A stretch of 64,000 nucleotides of DNA from an uncultured Winogradskyella sp. (GTDB lineage Bacteria > Bacteroidota > Bacteroidia > Flavobacteriales > Flavobacteriaceae). This document shows, one piece after another, positions 41,549 through 52,234 of this stretch. The stretch spans positions 801,596 through 865,595 of the forward strand of contig NZ_CANMCZ010000001.1 in assembly GCF_947496485.1 (NCBI RefSeq), given 5' to 3'. Each line of letters begins with the position of its first letter. The first letter of the stretch is position 1. The notes below the pieces were generated by a model. The model had not been told where the DNA came from. It made no database searches and saw nothing but the letters and a program-made list of their open reading frames with translations. Both the position numbers and the translations under genes were made by a program.

Positions 41549-43921
41549 CTATGCTTTTATCTCTTTCATTAAATCATCATAAGTGTAAAAGGCTTTATCA
41601 TCTTTGTCCTTGTGATACAATACACTAACTCTAATTGCTTTTAAGCCAGTAACAGCTTGTAAATCTTGAAGCTCTACAATCTCAACATCATCATCTAAAT
41701 ACTTTTTAGACTGTAAGAATTTAATATATCTTAAGTATTCTCTTTCGTCTTCCTTTTGAGAATAAACGATACTGATTTTTCCTTTTTGGGTTACACGCTC
41801 TGTGCTATCCTTTATAAAAGCCTTATCAACTCGCTTTTTTACGATTTCGTAGCGAGCATTATAAGTACCATCTACATCAAATTGCTTTTCGTCCATTCTA
41901 AAACTTATAGATAATGGTTGATTGAAAACCAAAATCATAGAAGCCACATCTAAGGCTATTGGAAAATCTGATTGCATTTGATAATAAGAATTTTCCATTT
42001 CTACCATCACTTGCAATTGCCATAATCTAAGATTATATAAATATATAGGGTTAAAACTATCTTCTTTAGTAATAGATTCACCTATATACATATTGTGTTC
42101 TACACCATCAGTTTTAAAGCGTTCAAAATAATGCGGATACATTGCCTGTGCTTCGGCCTGTTTATGATCCAAAAGTGATGCCATTTCTTTATTGATTAAC
42201 GCAATGGTATCGTCATAATTCTTTCTATGATGATATAATGCATTAACACTCTCATCTATTTGATTGAAATAATTATCAATTTCAACTCTTAATTCATCTG
42301 TAGAATAAAGATGTTTTAAAATGGGTTCTATATCGTCATTGACAAACTCTGAGATTTGCTGCTCACTGTCGACTTGAAAATTAGTTTGCAAGCCTTTTAG
42401 AAAATCATCTATTTGAAACATGTATTGATCGTAGATAGGTAGACTCTCTATTTTTGCAGCAGCTTTTAAGATTGCTTTAACTGCGCTTAACTGTAATTTT
42501 AAATCTTCCTGAGTCGCCCAATTTCTGGCTTCTGATGACCCTTTAATGTCTATTTGTCCGTAGAGTGGATATATGTTTTCAAAAGCTATTTTATTAAAGC
42601 TTGGCTCAATACCACTCATCTGATCTTTAATAAAAAGTTTTGCTTCTTTTTCAAATCTCCAATGTACACTTGGATGAATAGATGTACATTCTTTTTGAAT
42701 GATAGCTTCGATTAAATTCTCTTCTTCGTTCTTAGAACGCTCAACTGCTGAAATGATAAAAGGCATAACATCTATCAATTTATTAGCATTGATACTATTA
42801 AGAGCTTTTGCCTCTTTTGAAACAATCTCTAATATACCCATTAAGCCATCATCATTTGCTATTGGTGCAAAAATAGCACTTTTAAAACCTTGCTCATGAA
42901 GCACTTTGACATGTGGCGCATTGCCTTTAGATAATTTAAATAAACGATCTACATCCGAAATTGAAAAGAATGAGTTTTCATTTATTAATCTATTGTATGA
43001 CCAATCACAAAGCGCATCTGAACATGGTTTGCTTTCTAAATCATTAAGTAAAAAACTATTCATTCCAACACCATAAACACGCTCAAATGTGTTTTCTTCT
43101 TCGATATATATCGAAAAACCTACTTCCAAGTTTTTTAATCCAAATAGAGAACGAAAGATATCATAAAAGCTTTTCATAAAGCTTTTATCTTTACGCTTAT
43201 CTTCACCAATTAAAGATGACTTTATATTGGATATAGATTGATCGTCTGTAACATCAAAAATATTTGAAATCACAAAACCATTAAATTCATAACTGTTTGG
43301 CGGAAATTTCTCTTTCCATAAGTCAATATTTTCAAAATTATCTAGTAACTCATCGTAATCTTTTTGAGTAATTTTAGGTGCATTTTCCTTTGGAATGATT
43401 TCAGTAAAATCTGCATTATAAAGAATCTTATAATAGCGCATTATACCATTGGTATCAGGTATTTCGTAAAAAAAAGGGCGTTTAAAATTTAGACTATAAC
43501 CATAGCAAAAATTTAAAATAATGGTACATGCAATAATATAAGTCTGATCTACAGGCATATTTTTTATCTGTAATTCAAACTCATCACCAGCAGTTTTCAA
43601 GATCGATTTAAAACGTTCTGAGGAATTAAAAATTACATTATGAAAAGGTACCGAAGCCGTTTTAATTTCATTTTTAGTCAAAATAGGACTAAATGCATCT
43701 TGCAGAATACCTTCTATTTCTTTTTCGTGATTTTTAAGTATTGATAAGTCACTGAAGCCTTCTCTAAGAATTGGATTATTCTCAGCAATTTCTAAAACAC
43801 GACGTGCATTTGCAGCAATAAAATCGTTATCAGCACGAATTAAATCTTCATACTGATTGAGATATTTATTGAAGCTTACCTTAAGTATTAAAGGTGATTC
43901 AATATTGTCGTTTATATCCAT
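41549..43921 (-). CDS. large GAF-domain protein
   Basis: About 790 residues, starting at the ATG 43921 rather than the upstream in-frame start at 43945. Residues about 230-400 form a GAF-like sensor domain (FKSAIFAPIANDDGLMGILEIVSKEA near 355). The flanks are helical and recognisable only as a family seen in Flavobacteriaceae (LRVEIDNYFNQIDESVNALYHHRKNYDD). No kinase, cyclase or DNA-binding domain is visible. It may sense small molecules or redox state and pass this to a partner. Upstream (43943-43950, minus strand) is a TAACTTTG box. Transcribed alone, after the end of the maltose locus. Confidence 0.75.
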   Translation of the reverse strand: MDINDNIESPLILKVSFNKYLNQYEDLIRADNDFIAANARRVLEIAENNPILREGFSDLSILKNHEKEIEGILQDAFSPILTKNEIKTASVPFHNVIFNSSERFKSILKTAGDEFELQIKNMPVDQTYIIACTIILNFCYGYSLNFKRPFFYEIPDTNGIMRYYKILYNADFTEIIPKENAPKITQKDYDELLDNFENIDLWKEKFPPNSYEFNGFVISNIFDVTDDQSISNIKSSLIGEDKRKDKSFMKSFYDIFRSLFGLKNLEVGFSIYIEEENTFERVYGVGMNSFLLNDLESKPCSDALCDWSYNRLINENSFFSISDVDRLFKLSKGNAPHVKVLHEQGFKSAIFAPIANDDGLMGILEIVSKEAKALNSINANKLIDVMPFIISAVERSKNEEENLIEAIIQKECTSIHPSVHWRFEKEAKLFIKDQMSGIEPSFNKIAFENIYPLYGQIDIKGSSEARNWATQEDLKLQLSAVKAILKAAAKIESLPIYDQYMFQIDDFLKGLQTNFQVDSEQQISEFVNDDIEPILKHLYSTDELRVEIDNYFNQIDESVNALYHHRKNYDDTIALINKEMASLLDHKQAEAQAMYPHYFERFKTDGVEHNMYIGESITKEDSFNPIYLYNLRLWQLQVMVEMENSYYQMQSDFPIALDVASMILVFNQPLSISFRMDEKQFDVDGTYNARYEIVKKRVDKAFIKDSTERVTQKGKISIVYSQKEDEREYLRYIKFLQSKKYLDDDVEIVELQDLQAVTGLKAIRVSVLYHKDKDDKAFYTYDDLMKEIKA

Positions 43922-44063
43922 TATTTTTGATTGTGCTAGTAACAAAGTTACAAATATTTAGATTTAGTCGTTTTATACAAGACTAACTAACATGTCTTTT
44001 TGTTACATCAATTTGTGTTAAATAAGATGACAAATTTCTTTTACAAGGAATAAAGTTTAGTTC

Positions 44064-46184
44064 TTATGTCTTCTTTAAACTAATCGCAAATCCTCCACCT
44101 TCGGCAAGTTTAACTGTAAGCTTAGAATCCTTTTTAATATCAATTTTTTCAATTTTAATATCTAGAGGATTATCATTCCAATGTGCATTTTTGCCATCCT
44201 TATAAATGATAGCTTCATAAGTTTGATTATCATCTAAAAAACTAAACTCTAATTCTAGTACTCTTGAGTTTTCGTCTGATATACCACCAACAAACCAATT
44301 ACCAGTTTCTCTTTCCTTTCTGGCAATAGTTACATAATCGCCAACTTCTCCGTTCAAAACTTTAGTCCGCTCCCAATCCACTCCTACATCTTTAATGAAT
44401 TGTAAAGGTTCTGGATTTGCTTCGTAATGTTCTACTAAATCTGCCGCCATTTGCACAGGACTGTAGATTACGACATATAATGCCAGCTGTTGTGCTAATG
44501 TTGTATTGACTTGATTATCTTTTTTGTACTCATCAAATTTTATATTGAAAATTCCTGGTGTAAAATCTATAGGACCAGACAACATTCTGGTAAAAGCTAC
44601 AATAGGTAAATGCTCTGGTGGATTACCACCATCACTTGCCCAAGCGTTAAATTCTTGACCTCGTAAGCCTTCTCGAGAAATTATATTTGGATAGGTTCTA
44701 CGCAAACCCGTGGCTTTTATAGGCTCATGAGCGTTTACAGCAACCTCATATTCTGCTGCTTTTATCGCTGCTTTATTATACTGATTCACCATATATTGTC
44801 CATGATGGTATTCTCCTTTTGGTAAAATTTTACCAACATAGCCAGATTTTACAGCGTGCATCCCATATTTCTTCATCAAAGCATAAGCCGTATCTAATTG
44901 CTTCTCATAAGTTTCGGTTGCAGCTGATGTCTCGTGGTGCATAATAATATCAACCCCTTTTTCTTTTCCATAACGCACTACTTCATCGATATCATAATCT
45001 GGATAGGTCGTCACAAAATCGAACACACCTTCTCTATCTTCAAAACCAATCCAACGTTCCCAGCCTGTATTCCAACCTTCCACTAAAACACCACCAATAT
45101 TGTTCTTAGCAGAAAAGTCAATAAACTCTTTTACATTTTCGGTTGTTGCACCATGTTTGCCATGAGCTTTTCCAGTATCTACCCATTCATCATCAATCAT
45201 TTCCATTCCATAATCCCAAGACGATTTTCCTAAATGCATTTCCCACCAAACACCAGTATATTTCATCGGTTTAAACCATGATACATCTCCTAATTTGTTT
45301 GGTTCATTTAAATTAACAATTAGGTTAGATTCAACTAAATCTGGTGCGTTATCGGTAATCTGAATAGTTCTCCAAGGCGTATTGAACGGAACTGTACGCT
45401 TTACTTTATAATCGACGTTTTCTGAACCAACGAGATTGCTCTTTAAGTTTAAATTTTTAGTGTCAACCTTTAAGGTCATACCAGAATAATCAATTAAAGC
45501 CGCTTCATGAAAACTTAGATGCACACCATCACTACCAACCATAGTCACTGGTGTATTTACCGCATTTTCTGGAATGTATGTTTGTGCTAAATCGTTATGA
45601 TTTGCGAATTGTAAAGCATCTATTTCAGAAAGATTCGTGGTGTTATATAAATGCTCATAGATATCCCAATCACCAGGAATCCAAAAGGTTTTATAATCTT
45701 CTTTTAGGTTAAATTCTGTATGCTCTTCTGTAATAAACACATCGCCTCTTAATCTTGATTGTTCTGGGAATTCATATCTAAAACCTACACCATCATCATA
45801 GACTTTAAAAACGATATTCAAGAAACGCTCTGGAGACGTTTCCTCTTGAAGCTCTATTTTTAACTCGGTGTAATTATCAGCAACATCTAACTGTTCGCCC
45901 CAAGGCATTCGCCATGTTTCGTTAAATATGCTAGTACTTGTATTTTTAATTATAAAGTTTTCATTTAAAGCTGGTACATCTTTGAATTCAAAGCCTAAAT
46001 ACGAGGTATCTACAACTATATTATTATTGAATTTTACTTTATAAAAAGGTTTTCCTTCATTATCGATATTAAAATTAACCGCAATTTTGGAATCTGGAGA
46101 TTTTACTTCTAAAACGTTTTTATCAGCATCAGAACAAGAGAAAAACCCAATTGTTATAAAAAGTATGATGAATTTAATCTTCAT
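44064..46184 (-). CDS. GH97 alpha-glucosidase lipoprotein (SusB-like)
   Basis: About 706 residues from ATG 46184, which gives the cleanest lipoprotein signal (FITIGFFSCSD, Cys near 17); the longer start at 46199 is possible. The GH97 catalytic glutamates are present: MHHETSAATE (base), NAHEPIKATGL (base) and LRGQEFNAW (acid), the inverting SusB arrangement. It removes glucose from maltooligosaccharides in the periplasm or at the surface. It overlaps the preceding GH13 gene by about 10 bp and is the last gene of the minus-strand maltose operon. Confidence 0.9.
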   Translation of the reverse strand: MKIKFIILFITIGFFSCSDADKNVLEVKSPDSKIAVNFNIDNEGKPFYKVKFNNNIVVDTSYLGFEFKDVPALNENFIIKNTSTSIFNETWRMPWGEQLDVADNYTELKIELQEETSPERFLNIVFKVYDDGVGFRYEFPEQSRLRGDVFITEEHTEFNLKEDYKTFWIPGDWDIYEHLYNTTNLSEIDALQFANHNDLAQTYIPENAVNTPVTMVGSDGVHLSFHEAALIDYSGMTLKVDTKNLNLKSNLVGSENVDYKVKRTVPFNTPWRTIQITDNAPDLVESNLIVNLNEPNKLGDVSWFKPMKYTGVWWEMHLGKSSWDYGMEMIDDEWVDTGKAHGKHGATTENVKEFIDFSAKNNIGGVLVEGWNTGWERWIGFEDREGVFDFVTTYPDYDIDEVVRYGKEKGVDIIMHHETSAATETYEKQLDTAYALMKKYGMHAVKSGYVGKILPKGEYHHGQYMVNQYNKAAIKAAEYEVAVNAHEPIKATGLRRTYPNIISREGLRGQEFNAWASDGGNPPEHLPIVAFTRMLSGPIDFTPGIFNIKFDEYKKDNQVNTTLAQQLALYVVIYSPVQMAADLVEHYEANPEPLQFIKDVGVDWERTKVLNGEVGDYVTIARKERETGNWFVGGISDENSRVLELEFSFLDDNQTYEAIIYKDGKNAHWNDNPLDIKIEKIDIKKDSKLTVKLAEGGGFAISLKKT

Positions 46185-47865
46185 GATTATATTTTTCAAT
46201 TAGCACAATATTGAAATCTGAATCTATAGTTATTTTTCCTTTTTCTACAGTTGCTGTTTTGCCAGAATAAGTGTCACGTAACATTACTCTTTCTTCAAAA
46301 ACTTTAGACACATCTATAATTTTCTCACCTTTTTCAAGATCTAATCCAACAACTACTTTGTCTTTAAAATTGCCATTCTGATAGCTTCTATAAAAATAAT
46401 AAGGTTCCGCTGACATCATATGATGTGTACCTGCACCAACCGCAGGATGATTTGCTCTAAACTTCCCTAATTTCTGCCAATGTGTAAGTACTTCTTTTGT
46501 TCGTTTTCGTTTTGCAATAGAATCCCAATTCATCATTGAACGTAAAGTTGCATCACCTTCTGTACCTGGAACAACTAATGAGCGTGATGACTCATCACCA
46601 TAGTACACTTGTGAAGTTCCTGGCGACAACAATAATTTATTTGCAGTTTCGTAAGGTTTTTTTCGTTGTGCATCAAACGGGCTACCATCATCGTGTGAAC
46701 TCAAATAATTTAATGTTCCGAAATCTTTTAATTCACCATTTAAAACACCTGAATATTTATTAAATAAATCTTCGTAACTCAATTCTTTTGAGTTCCACTT
46801 AAATTCAAAATTGATTAAACTATGAAAACTTGCAGGATCAAAATAGTTCACTTTTTTATCTCCAAAATCAAAAAGTTGACCACTACTGATATTATAATTA
46901 TAGACTTCACCAACAAGATAAAAATCGTTATTATCTAAAACTTTTTCAGGATTGTTTTTTTTATACTCTGCAAAAGCATAATCACATTCAGCTTTAAATT
47001 CTTGCCAAACGTAGGCTTCTGTGTGCTTTACTGTATCGGCTCTATAACCATCTACACCAAATTCAGTAATATAATCAGTTAACCATTTTATGATATAGAA
47101 ACGTGGTGCTCTAGGATATCCTGTTCTCTGAAAAAACGCATCAAGTTCTTTTACCTCCTGCTCGTAACGTCCTTCTGCTTTCCATTTCTCTACCAATTGC
47201 GGTGGTAACTCAACATTGTCATTGCTTTCGGTTTTAATATCTGGGAGGTTAGCTACTAATGTGCAAGTCACTGTATTCTCATAATTATCGTATTTACATT
47301 GTGGCCCAGTTCTCACCCAATCATCTGGCCAAACAGGATCTTTTTCTGTTACAGGACCTGTATGATTAATTACTGCGTCTAAAACTATTCGAATACCTCT
47401 AGCATGTGCTTCTTTTACCAATTCGTGTAGATCTTCTTTAGTCCCAAAATTTGGATCAATTTTTGTCCAATCTTTGGCCCAATACCCATGAAATCCATAA
47501 GAGACACCTGTTCCTTCATCGGTTGCATCATGAATTTGCTCTACAATTGGTGTCATCCAAATGGCATTAATCCCTAAATCTGTAAAATAACCTTCTTTCA
47601 CTTTTTGAGTAATTCCCTTTATATCTCCACCATTAAATCCTCTTAACTTTCCTGGTTCTCTTGTTCTATCAAAGTTAACATCGTTGTTTATATCACCATT
47701 ATTAAAACGATCTGTGAGTAAAAAATAAAGATTTGCACCTTCCCATATAAATGGCGTTTCAGTATTTGTTGGTTGGTCAACTTTAGCTACAGTTTCTTTT
47801 GAATTCTTGTTTTCACAATTGATTAGCATAATACTCAATATGAATAATGGAATAATTTGTCTCAT
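46174..47865 (-). CDS. GH13 alpha-amylase-type lipoprotein
   Basis: 563 residues, lipoprotein signal FILSIMLINC. The four conserved GH13 regions are intact: IVLDAVINHTG (I), VDGYRADTVKH (II, nucleophile Asp), FYLVGEVYN (III, acid Glu) and NYLSSHDDGS (IV). The CKYDN/TVTCT cysteines near 186-198 are an extra loop. It probably trims starch or maltodextrin. It lies 4 bp after the next GH13 gene and overlaps the GH97 gene, within the operon. Confidence 0.9.
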   Translation of the reverse strand: MRQIIPLFILSIMLINCENKNSKETVAKVDQPTNTETPFIWEGANLYFLLTDRFNNGDINNDVNFDRTREPGKLRGFNGGDIKGITQKVKEGYFTDLGINAIWMTPIVEQIHDATDEGTGVSYGFHGYWAKDWTKIDPNFGTKEDLHELVKEAHARGIRIVLDAVINHTGPVTEKDPVWPDDWVRTGPQCKYDNYENTVTCTLVANLPDIKTESNDNVELPPQLVEKWKAEGRYEQEVKELDAFFQRTGYPRAPRFYIIKWLTDYITEFGVDGYRADTVKHTEAYVWQEFKAECDYAFAEYKKNNPEKVLDNNDFYLVGEVYNYNISSGQLFDFGDKKVNYFDPASFHSLINFEFKWNSKELSYEDLFNKYSGVLNGELKDFGTLNYLSSHDDGSPFDAQRKKPYETANKLLLSPGTSQVYYGDESSRSLVVPGTEGDATLRSMMNWDSIAKRKRTKEVLTHWQKLGKFRANHPAVGAGTHHMMSAEPYYFYRSYQNGNFKDKVVVGLDLEKGEKIIDVSKVFEERVMLRDTYSGKTATVEKGKITIDSDFNIVLIEKYNHED

Positions 47866-47869
47866 TGTA

Positions 47870-49750
47870 TTATTTGATTTTTAAAATAAATGACTCTAAT
47901 GGCTTAATGTCTATTCTAACTTGTGCCTCTCCGTTTTCAACATTTAAAGTTGAAGAATAAGCATTATATAATTGATCTTTAATTTCATACTCACCATCTT
48001 GAAGTTTTAATTTAGCAACTAAATCTTCTGGCAATTGCAACTCAAAACCATAAGTGTTATTTGCATTGAAGTTCGAAATAATGATTAATTGCTCGTCATC
48101 ACTCCAGCGCACAAAGGACAATACTTTATCATTATACCATTCTGTGTTTTGCTGATTATAAGCATGAATATCTTGATAGTTACCAGCTAATGCTGAACTA
48201 TTAATTGTGAAATTCAATAGACGTTTGTAAAAATCTCGAAGCTGCTTTTCTTTGGTAGTAGATTGTCCGCCATCGAAGGTTTTATTATTTACCCAACGCA
48301 CTAAACTTGGTACTGAACCATAATCGAAAATTGAAGTCCGCGTTGGATCACCAAAACCTAAATCCTCTTCTCCAGGCTCACCAAATTCTTGTCCGAAATA
48401 AATCATAGTTGGTGCTGTAGTTGATGTTGCAGAAACGACCATTGCCGGCTTTCCTTTCTCAGCACTACCAGCAAAATCAGGACTAGCTATACGTTGCTCA
48501 TCATGATTTTCTAAGAAGTGAAGCATATGGTGTTCAATATCACTTAAATCATCTAAAATTGGAGGAATATTATCTGTTTTTCCATGACCTTGCATGACGT
48601 GTTTTAATGTATCATACAACTGCACTTTATCATAGAGATAGTCCATTTTTCCTTTTTTAATGTAATCTCTATACAGACTAGGATTGTAAACCTCAGCTAA
48701 TAAAAAAGCATTAGAATTTTTCATTTTGATATGAGAATTCATATAACTCCAGAATTCTACTGGCACCATTTCTGCCATATCAAATCTAAAACCATCTACA
48801 CCTTTTGCTGTCCAGTACAAAGCAATATCTTTAAACTTTATCCAAGAGCTTGGCACTGTTTTCTCTTGCCAAAACTCAAAGTGTTTTTTGTAATCTTCAG
48901 TATCGAAACCTTCAGGTAATTCGTCAAAATCTTTTTTACCATCTGGACTTACTCCGTAATTCACTTTAACAGTTTCGTACCAATCATTTACATCTGGTTG
49001 TGAAGCCCGTGAGCCGTTACCAGTCCATTTGGCTGGCACTTCCTCAAATTTACCATCTGCCATAGGATGATTTTCGCCACCTAAAGGTTGATAACCATTT
49101 TTCCAATCAGGAATTTTAAAAGCTTCGCCAGGATTGTAATAGAAGTTATTATTAACGTGGTAGGTTTTTGTTTTATCATCTTCTGCACCAAAATCTGAAG
49201 TTCCCTCTGGATTAGTTAAGCTTTGATAATTTCTCGCTACGTGATTAGGAACAATGTCGATTATAACTTTGAGTCCTGCTTTATGAGAACGCTCTATTAA
49301 AGCATCAAACTCTTCTAATCGATTGTCTACATTTTCTGCTAAATCAGGATTCACATTATAATAGTCCTTAACAGCGTAAGGAGAACCTGCTCGTCCCTTC
49401 ACAATATCAGGATCGTCGCTAGAAATACCATATTTGGTGTAATCTGTAATCACATTGTGATGTGGTACGCCAGTGTACCAAATGTGCGTTACCCCTAAAT
49501 CTTTAATTTCGGATAAGGCTTTATCAGTAAAATCATTGAACTTCCCTACTCCATTTTCTTTGAGTGTTCCCCAAGGTTTATTATTAGTGTTAGTGTTACC
49601 AAATAAACGTGTAAATACTTGATATACGACTTCTTTTTTCTTCATCTCTGATTTTATAGTTTCAGGTTTAACTATTTCTTTTGATTCGTTTTTACAACCT
49701 AAGAATATGGTAATAACAATGAAACTTAATACTTTAATCCTTTTGTTCAT
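47870..49750 (-). CDS. GH13 alpha-amylase-type lipoprotein
   Basis: 626 residues, lipoprotein signal with Cys near 19 (IFLGCKN). GH13 regions: VIIDIVPNHVARNY (I), VDGFRFDMAEMVP (II), FLLAEVYN (III), and LENHDEQRI (IV). It has a C-terminal all-beta domain after about residue 540. The subfamily differs from the adjacent GH13 enzyme, so the two probably prefer different chain lengths. It is placed 3 bp after the GH31 gene. Likely periplasmic or surface-exposed. Confidence 0.9.
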   Translation of the reverse strand: MNKRIKVLSFIVITIFLGCKNESKEIVKPETIKSEMKKKEVVYQVFTRLFGNTNTNNKPWGTLKENGVGKFNDFTDKALSEIKDLGVTHIWYTGVPHHNVITDYTKYGISSDDPDIVKGRAGSPYAVKDYYNVNPDLAENVDNRLEEFDALIERSHKAGLKVIIDIVPNHVARNYQSLTNPEGTSDFGAEDDKTKTYHVNNNFYYNPGEAFKIPDWKNGYQPLGGENHPMADGKFEEVPAKWTGNGSRASQPDVNDWYETVKVNYGVSPDGKKDFDELPEGFDTEDYKKHFEFWQEKTVPSSWIKFKDIALYWTAKGVDGFRFDMAEMVPVEFWSYMNSHIKMKNSNAFLLAEVYNPSLYRDYIKKGKMDYLYDKVQLYDTLKHVMQGHGKTDNIPPILDDLSDIEHHMLHFLENHDEQRIASPDFAGSAEKGKPAMVVSATSTTAPTMIYFGQEFGEPGEEDLGFGDPTRTSIFDYGSVPSLVRWVNNKTFDGGQSTTKEKQLRDFYKRLLNFTINSSALAGNYQDIHAYNQQNTEWYNDKVLSFVRWSDDEQLIIISNFNANNTYGFELQLPEDLVAKLKLQDGEYEIKDQLYNAYSSTLNVENGEAQVRIDIKPLESFILKIK

Positions 49751-49753
49751 TGA

Positions 49754-52189
49754 TTATCTTTTTAGTTTGATTTTAATTTCTTTTTCAGTTGATGCTTTCC
49801 ATATGACAGGAATACTCAAAGTTCTATTTTTTGAATTATAATTCACTTTAGTTTTTTTACCATCTACCTTAATGTATTTTGGCTCTTTTTCAATATTGTG
49901 AATTATATAGTCGATTGATTTAACTGGTATTGTAAATCTAGATCTCTTGACTGTATTAAATTCGAGTTTGAGATTTGATCCTTTATAATTAGATTCGAAT
50001 TCTAATAACTCAAAGTCTCCATTTTCAATACTATTTGTACTCATACCGTCATCATTATAAAATTTGAGTTTATTTTCTGGAAAACTCTTGTCAAAGTAAT
50101 AATGAAGTTCTATACTATTGCTATCATATTCCGACGTCGATTGAATAGATTTACTCAGTGGAATAAAAGCTCCAGCTCTTACATAAGTTGGAATAAAGGC
50201 TTCGTTCAACTTAACTGTTTTTGTTTGTCCTCCTTTTATTAATTCGTCGTTTTCAATATCAAACCAATTACTAGTTTTTGGAAAGTAAATCTCTTGTTCT
50301 GTTTTACCAGCTTCTAAAACAGGTGATACTAAAATATCATTTCCCCATAAATACGCTTTTGAATAATTAAATAATTCTGGGTTATCTGATTCTTCAAAAA
50401 ATAATGGTCGCATTAAAGGTTTACCATCTATATGATTTTCAAACATTAAGTTATAATTATATGGTAGCATTCTATAGCGCATTTGTATTGCGAATTTTGC
50501 CAGTCGCTTTGCTTTTTCACTTCTAAAAATAGGCTCACTTGCCACATCTTCGTGTGCATGAGGTCTAAATATGGGATTAAAAACCCCATATTGTAACCAA
50601 CGTACATAGAGCTCATCATCTAAGTTAGCTCCTGCAAATCCCCCTAAATCTGAATGCATATACGCTAAGCCTTGCATACCCATTTGTAATGCAATCGCAG
50701 GCTGTGGTTGCAAACCTTCCCAACTTCTACTTACATCCCCAGACCATGGTACTAATCCATAACGTTGCGAACCTGAATAGCCTGCTCGCATCAAAATGAA
50801 AGGTCTCCTGTTTGGATTCGCTTCTAAACTGGCTTCATAAACTAGCTTTGCCCAATCATGCCCGTAAATATTATGAACTTCATCTGCTTTTGCATTTTCA
50901 AAATTTACCCAAGATGGCAGTGCTTCTGGTTCTCCTAAATCTCCCCAAAACCCATTAACACCATATTCTGATATGTCTTTATAAATATCTTTGAACCACT
51001 TTTTGCCTTTCGGATTATAGATGTCTATTATACCACCATTACCAAAATAAAACTCAAATTCAGCAGAATTTCCTAAACTGTCTTTTGCTAAGATTCCTTT
51101 TTCTACCGCTTCGTCCCATCGGTTAGAAGTTTTTAAAACATAAGGCTCAGTGATGAGGATAGTTTCAACATTTTGAGACTTTAGGGTTTTAATCATTTTC
51201 TCTGGTTCAGGAAATGAATCTTTATAAAATTCAAAATTCCCCAACGTTCCTTGAATCTCCTTACCGAACCAATATAAATCTAGTATTACAGCATCAACTG
51301 GGACTTGATCTGTTTTAAATTTATCGATGGTTTCTAGAGTTTCTTTTTGTGAATGATAACCAAATCGGCTTGAAAAATTACCTAACGTCCAACGCGGTAA
51401 CATAGGTTGTTTTCCTGTTAAATCTGTATAATTGTCTATAATATCATACCATGTTTCACCAACAATAACTTGATAGGTTTTACGCCCAGAAATAGTTTCG
51501 TAGGTTAGTGTATTTTCAGCTTTACTATCTAAATCTAGATATCCCACAGGTGCATTATCGAAATGAATCATGTACTTATTTGACGATAATACTATTGGCA
51601 TCGTATAATTCATCAGTTCACTTCTAGTACCATAACCATAATGCGCACGATTATATAAAGGTAAACGATTGCCTCTTCTGTTCATTCCAAGAGCTCTTGA
51701 GCCAGCTCCATAAAGGACTTCATCTTTAGTGAGGTTGAATTCTATTTTTTCTGTGGAATCAGCAACAATATTATCTTTCGCCAAATCCATTGACTCGTGA
51801 ACACTTTTGAAGTAGCCTCGTTTTTCAGATGTAATTAGTTTGTCGTTGTAGTAGTATGAAATTTGAAATGGGCTTTTGGTAATAATAATTTCAATTCCCT
51901 TAGTTTTTAGGAGGACATCTTTATCTCTTTCGATAACTTCAAAACTTGAGAAGTCAGGCTTTTTTATAACCGCATGAGAGTTCTCCAAGTTAAATTTTTC
52001 ATTATCAGGTAAGAATATAGTTTCAACAATCTCTGGAGAATATGATAAAAAAATATAAATACCATCGTTTACTTTAATACTAGGTAATCCTTCAGCCCAA
52101 TTAAAAGTTTCAAAAAATCGCTCAGTGTTTTGAGCTGTTATTGAGTACGTGAAAAGTAAAACTGATATATATAAAATTATTTTCTTCAT
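49754..52189 (-). CDS. GH31 alpha-glucosidase
   Basis: 811 residues, secreted with signal peptide (ILYISVLLFTYSITAQ). The GH31 barrel shows VILDLYWFGK near 302, the nucleophile in GFWGDLGEPE near 418 and RAGYSGSQRYG with WSGDVSRSW near 480 (acid side). C-terminal beta domains follow from about 680. It hydrolyses terminal alpha-glucose, consistent with maltose or isomaltose use. It is separated from the esterase by 45 bp that contain a palindromic repeat. Confidence 0.92.
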   Translation of the reverse strand: MKKIILYISVLLFTYSITAQNTERFFETFNWAEGLPSIKVNDGIYIFLSYSPEIVETIFLPDNEKFNLENSHAVIKKPDFSSFEVIERDKDVLLKTKGIEIIITKSPFQISYYYNDKLITSEKRGYFKSVHESMDLAKDNIVADSTEKIEFNLTKDEVLYGAGSRALGMNRRGNRLPLYNRAHYGYGTRSELMNYTMPIVLSSNKYMIHFDNAPVGYLDLDSKAENTLTYETISGRKTYQVIVGETWYDIIDNYTDLTGKQPMLPRWTLGNFSSRFGYHSQKETLETIDKFKTDQVPVDAVILDLYWFGKEIQGTLGNFEFYKDSFPEPEKMIKTLKSQNVETILITEPYVLKTSNRWDEAVEKGILAKDSLGNSAEFEFYFGNGGIIDIYNPKGKKWFKDIYKDISEYGVNGFWGDLGEPEALPSWVNFENAKADEVHNIYGHDWAKLVYEASLEANPNRRPFILMRAGYSGSQRYGLVPWSGDVSRSWEGLQPQPAIALQMGMQGLAYMHSDLGGFAGANLDDELYVRWLQYGVFNPIFRPHAHEDVASEPIFRSEKAKRLAKFAIQMRYRMLPYNYNLMFENHIDGKPLMRPLFFEESDNPELFNYSKAYLWGNDILVSPVLEAGKTEQEIYFPKTSNWFDIENDELIKGGQTKTVKLNEAFIPTYVRAGAFIPLSKSIQSTSEYDSNSIELHYYFDKSFPENKLKFYNDDGMSTNSIENGDFELLEFESNYKGSNLKLEFNTVKRSRFTIPVKSIDYIIHNIEKEPKYIKVDGKKTKVNYNSKNRTLSIPVIWKASTEKEIKIKLKR

Positions 52190-52203
52190 TTAATGTCTTT
52201 TTC

Positions 52204-52232
52204 GAGATTCTGAAAATAAGTTCAGAATGACA
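52204..52232. repeat. palindromic repeat, half copy in the maltose operon
   Basis: GATTCTGAA-AATAA-GTTCAGAATGACA sits in the 45-bp gap between the GH31 and esterase genes and matches the hairpins at 3824-3889 and 31484-31510. It may tune mRNA stability in the operon. Confidence 0.7.
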
Positions 52233-52234
52233 AT

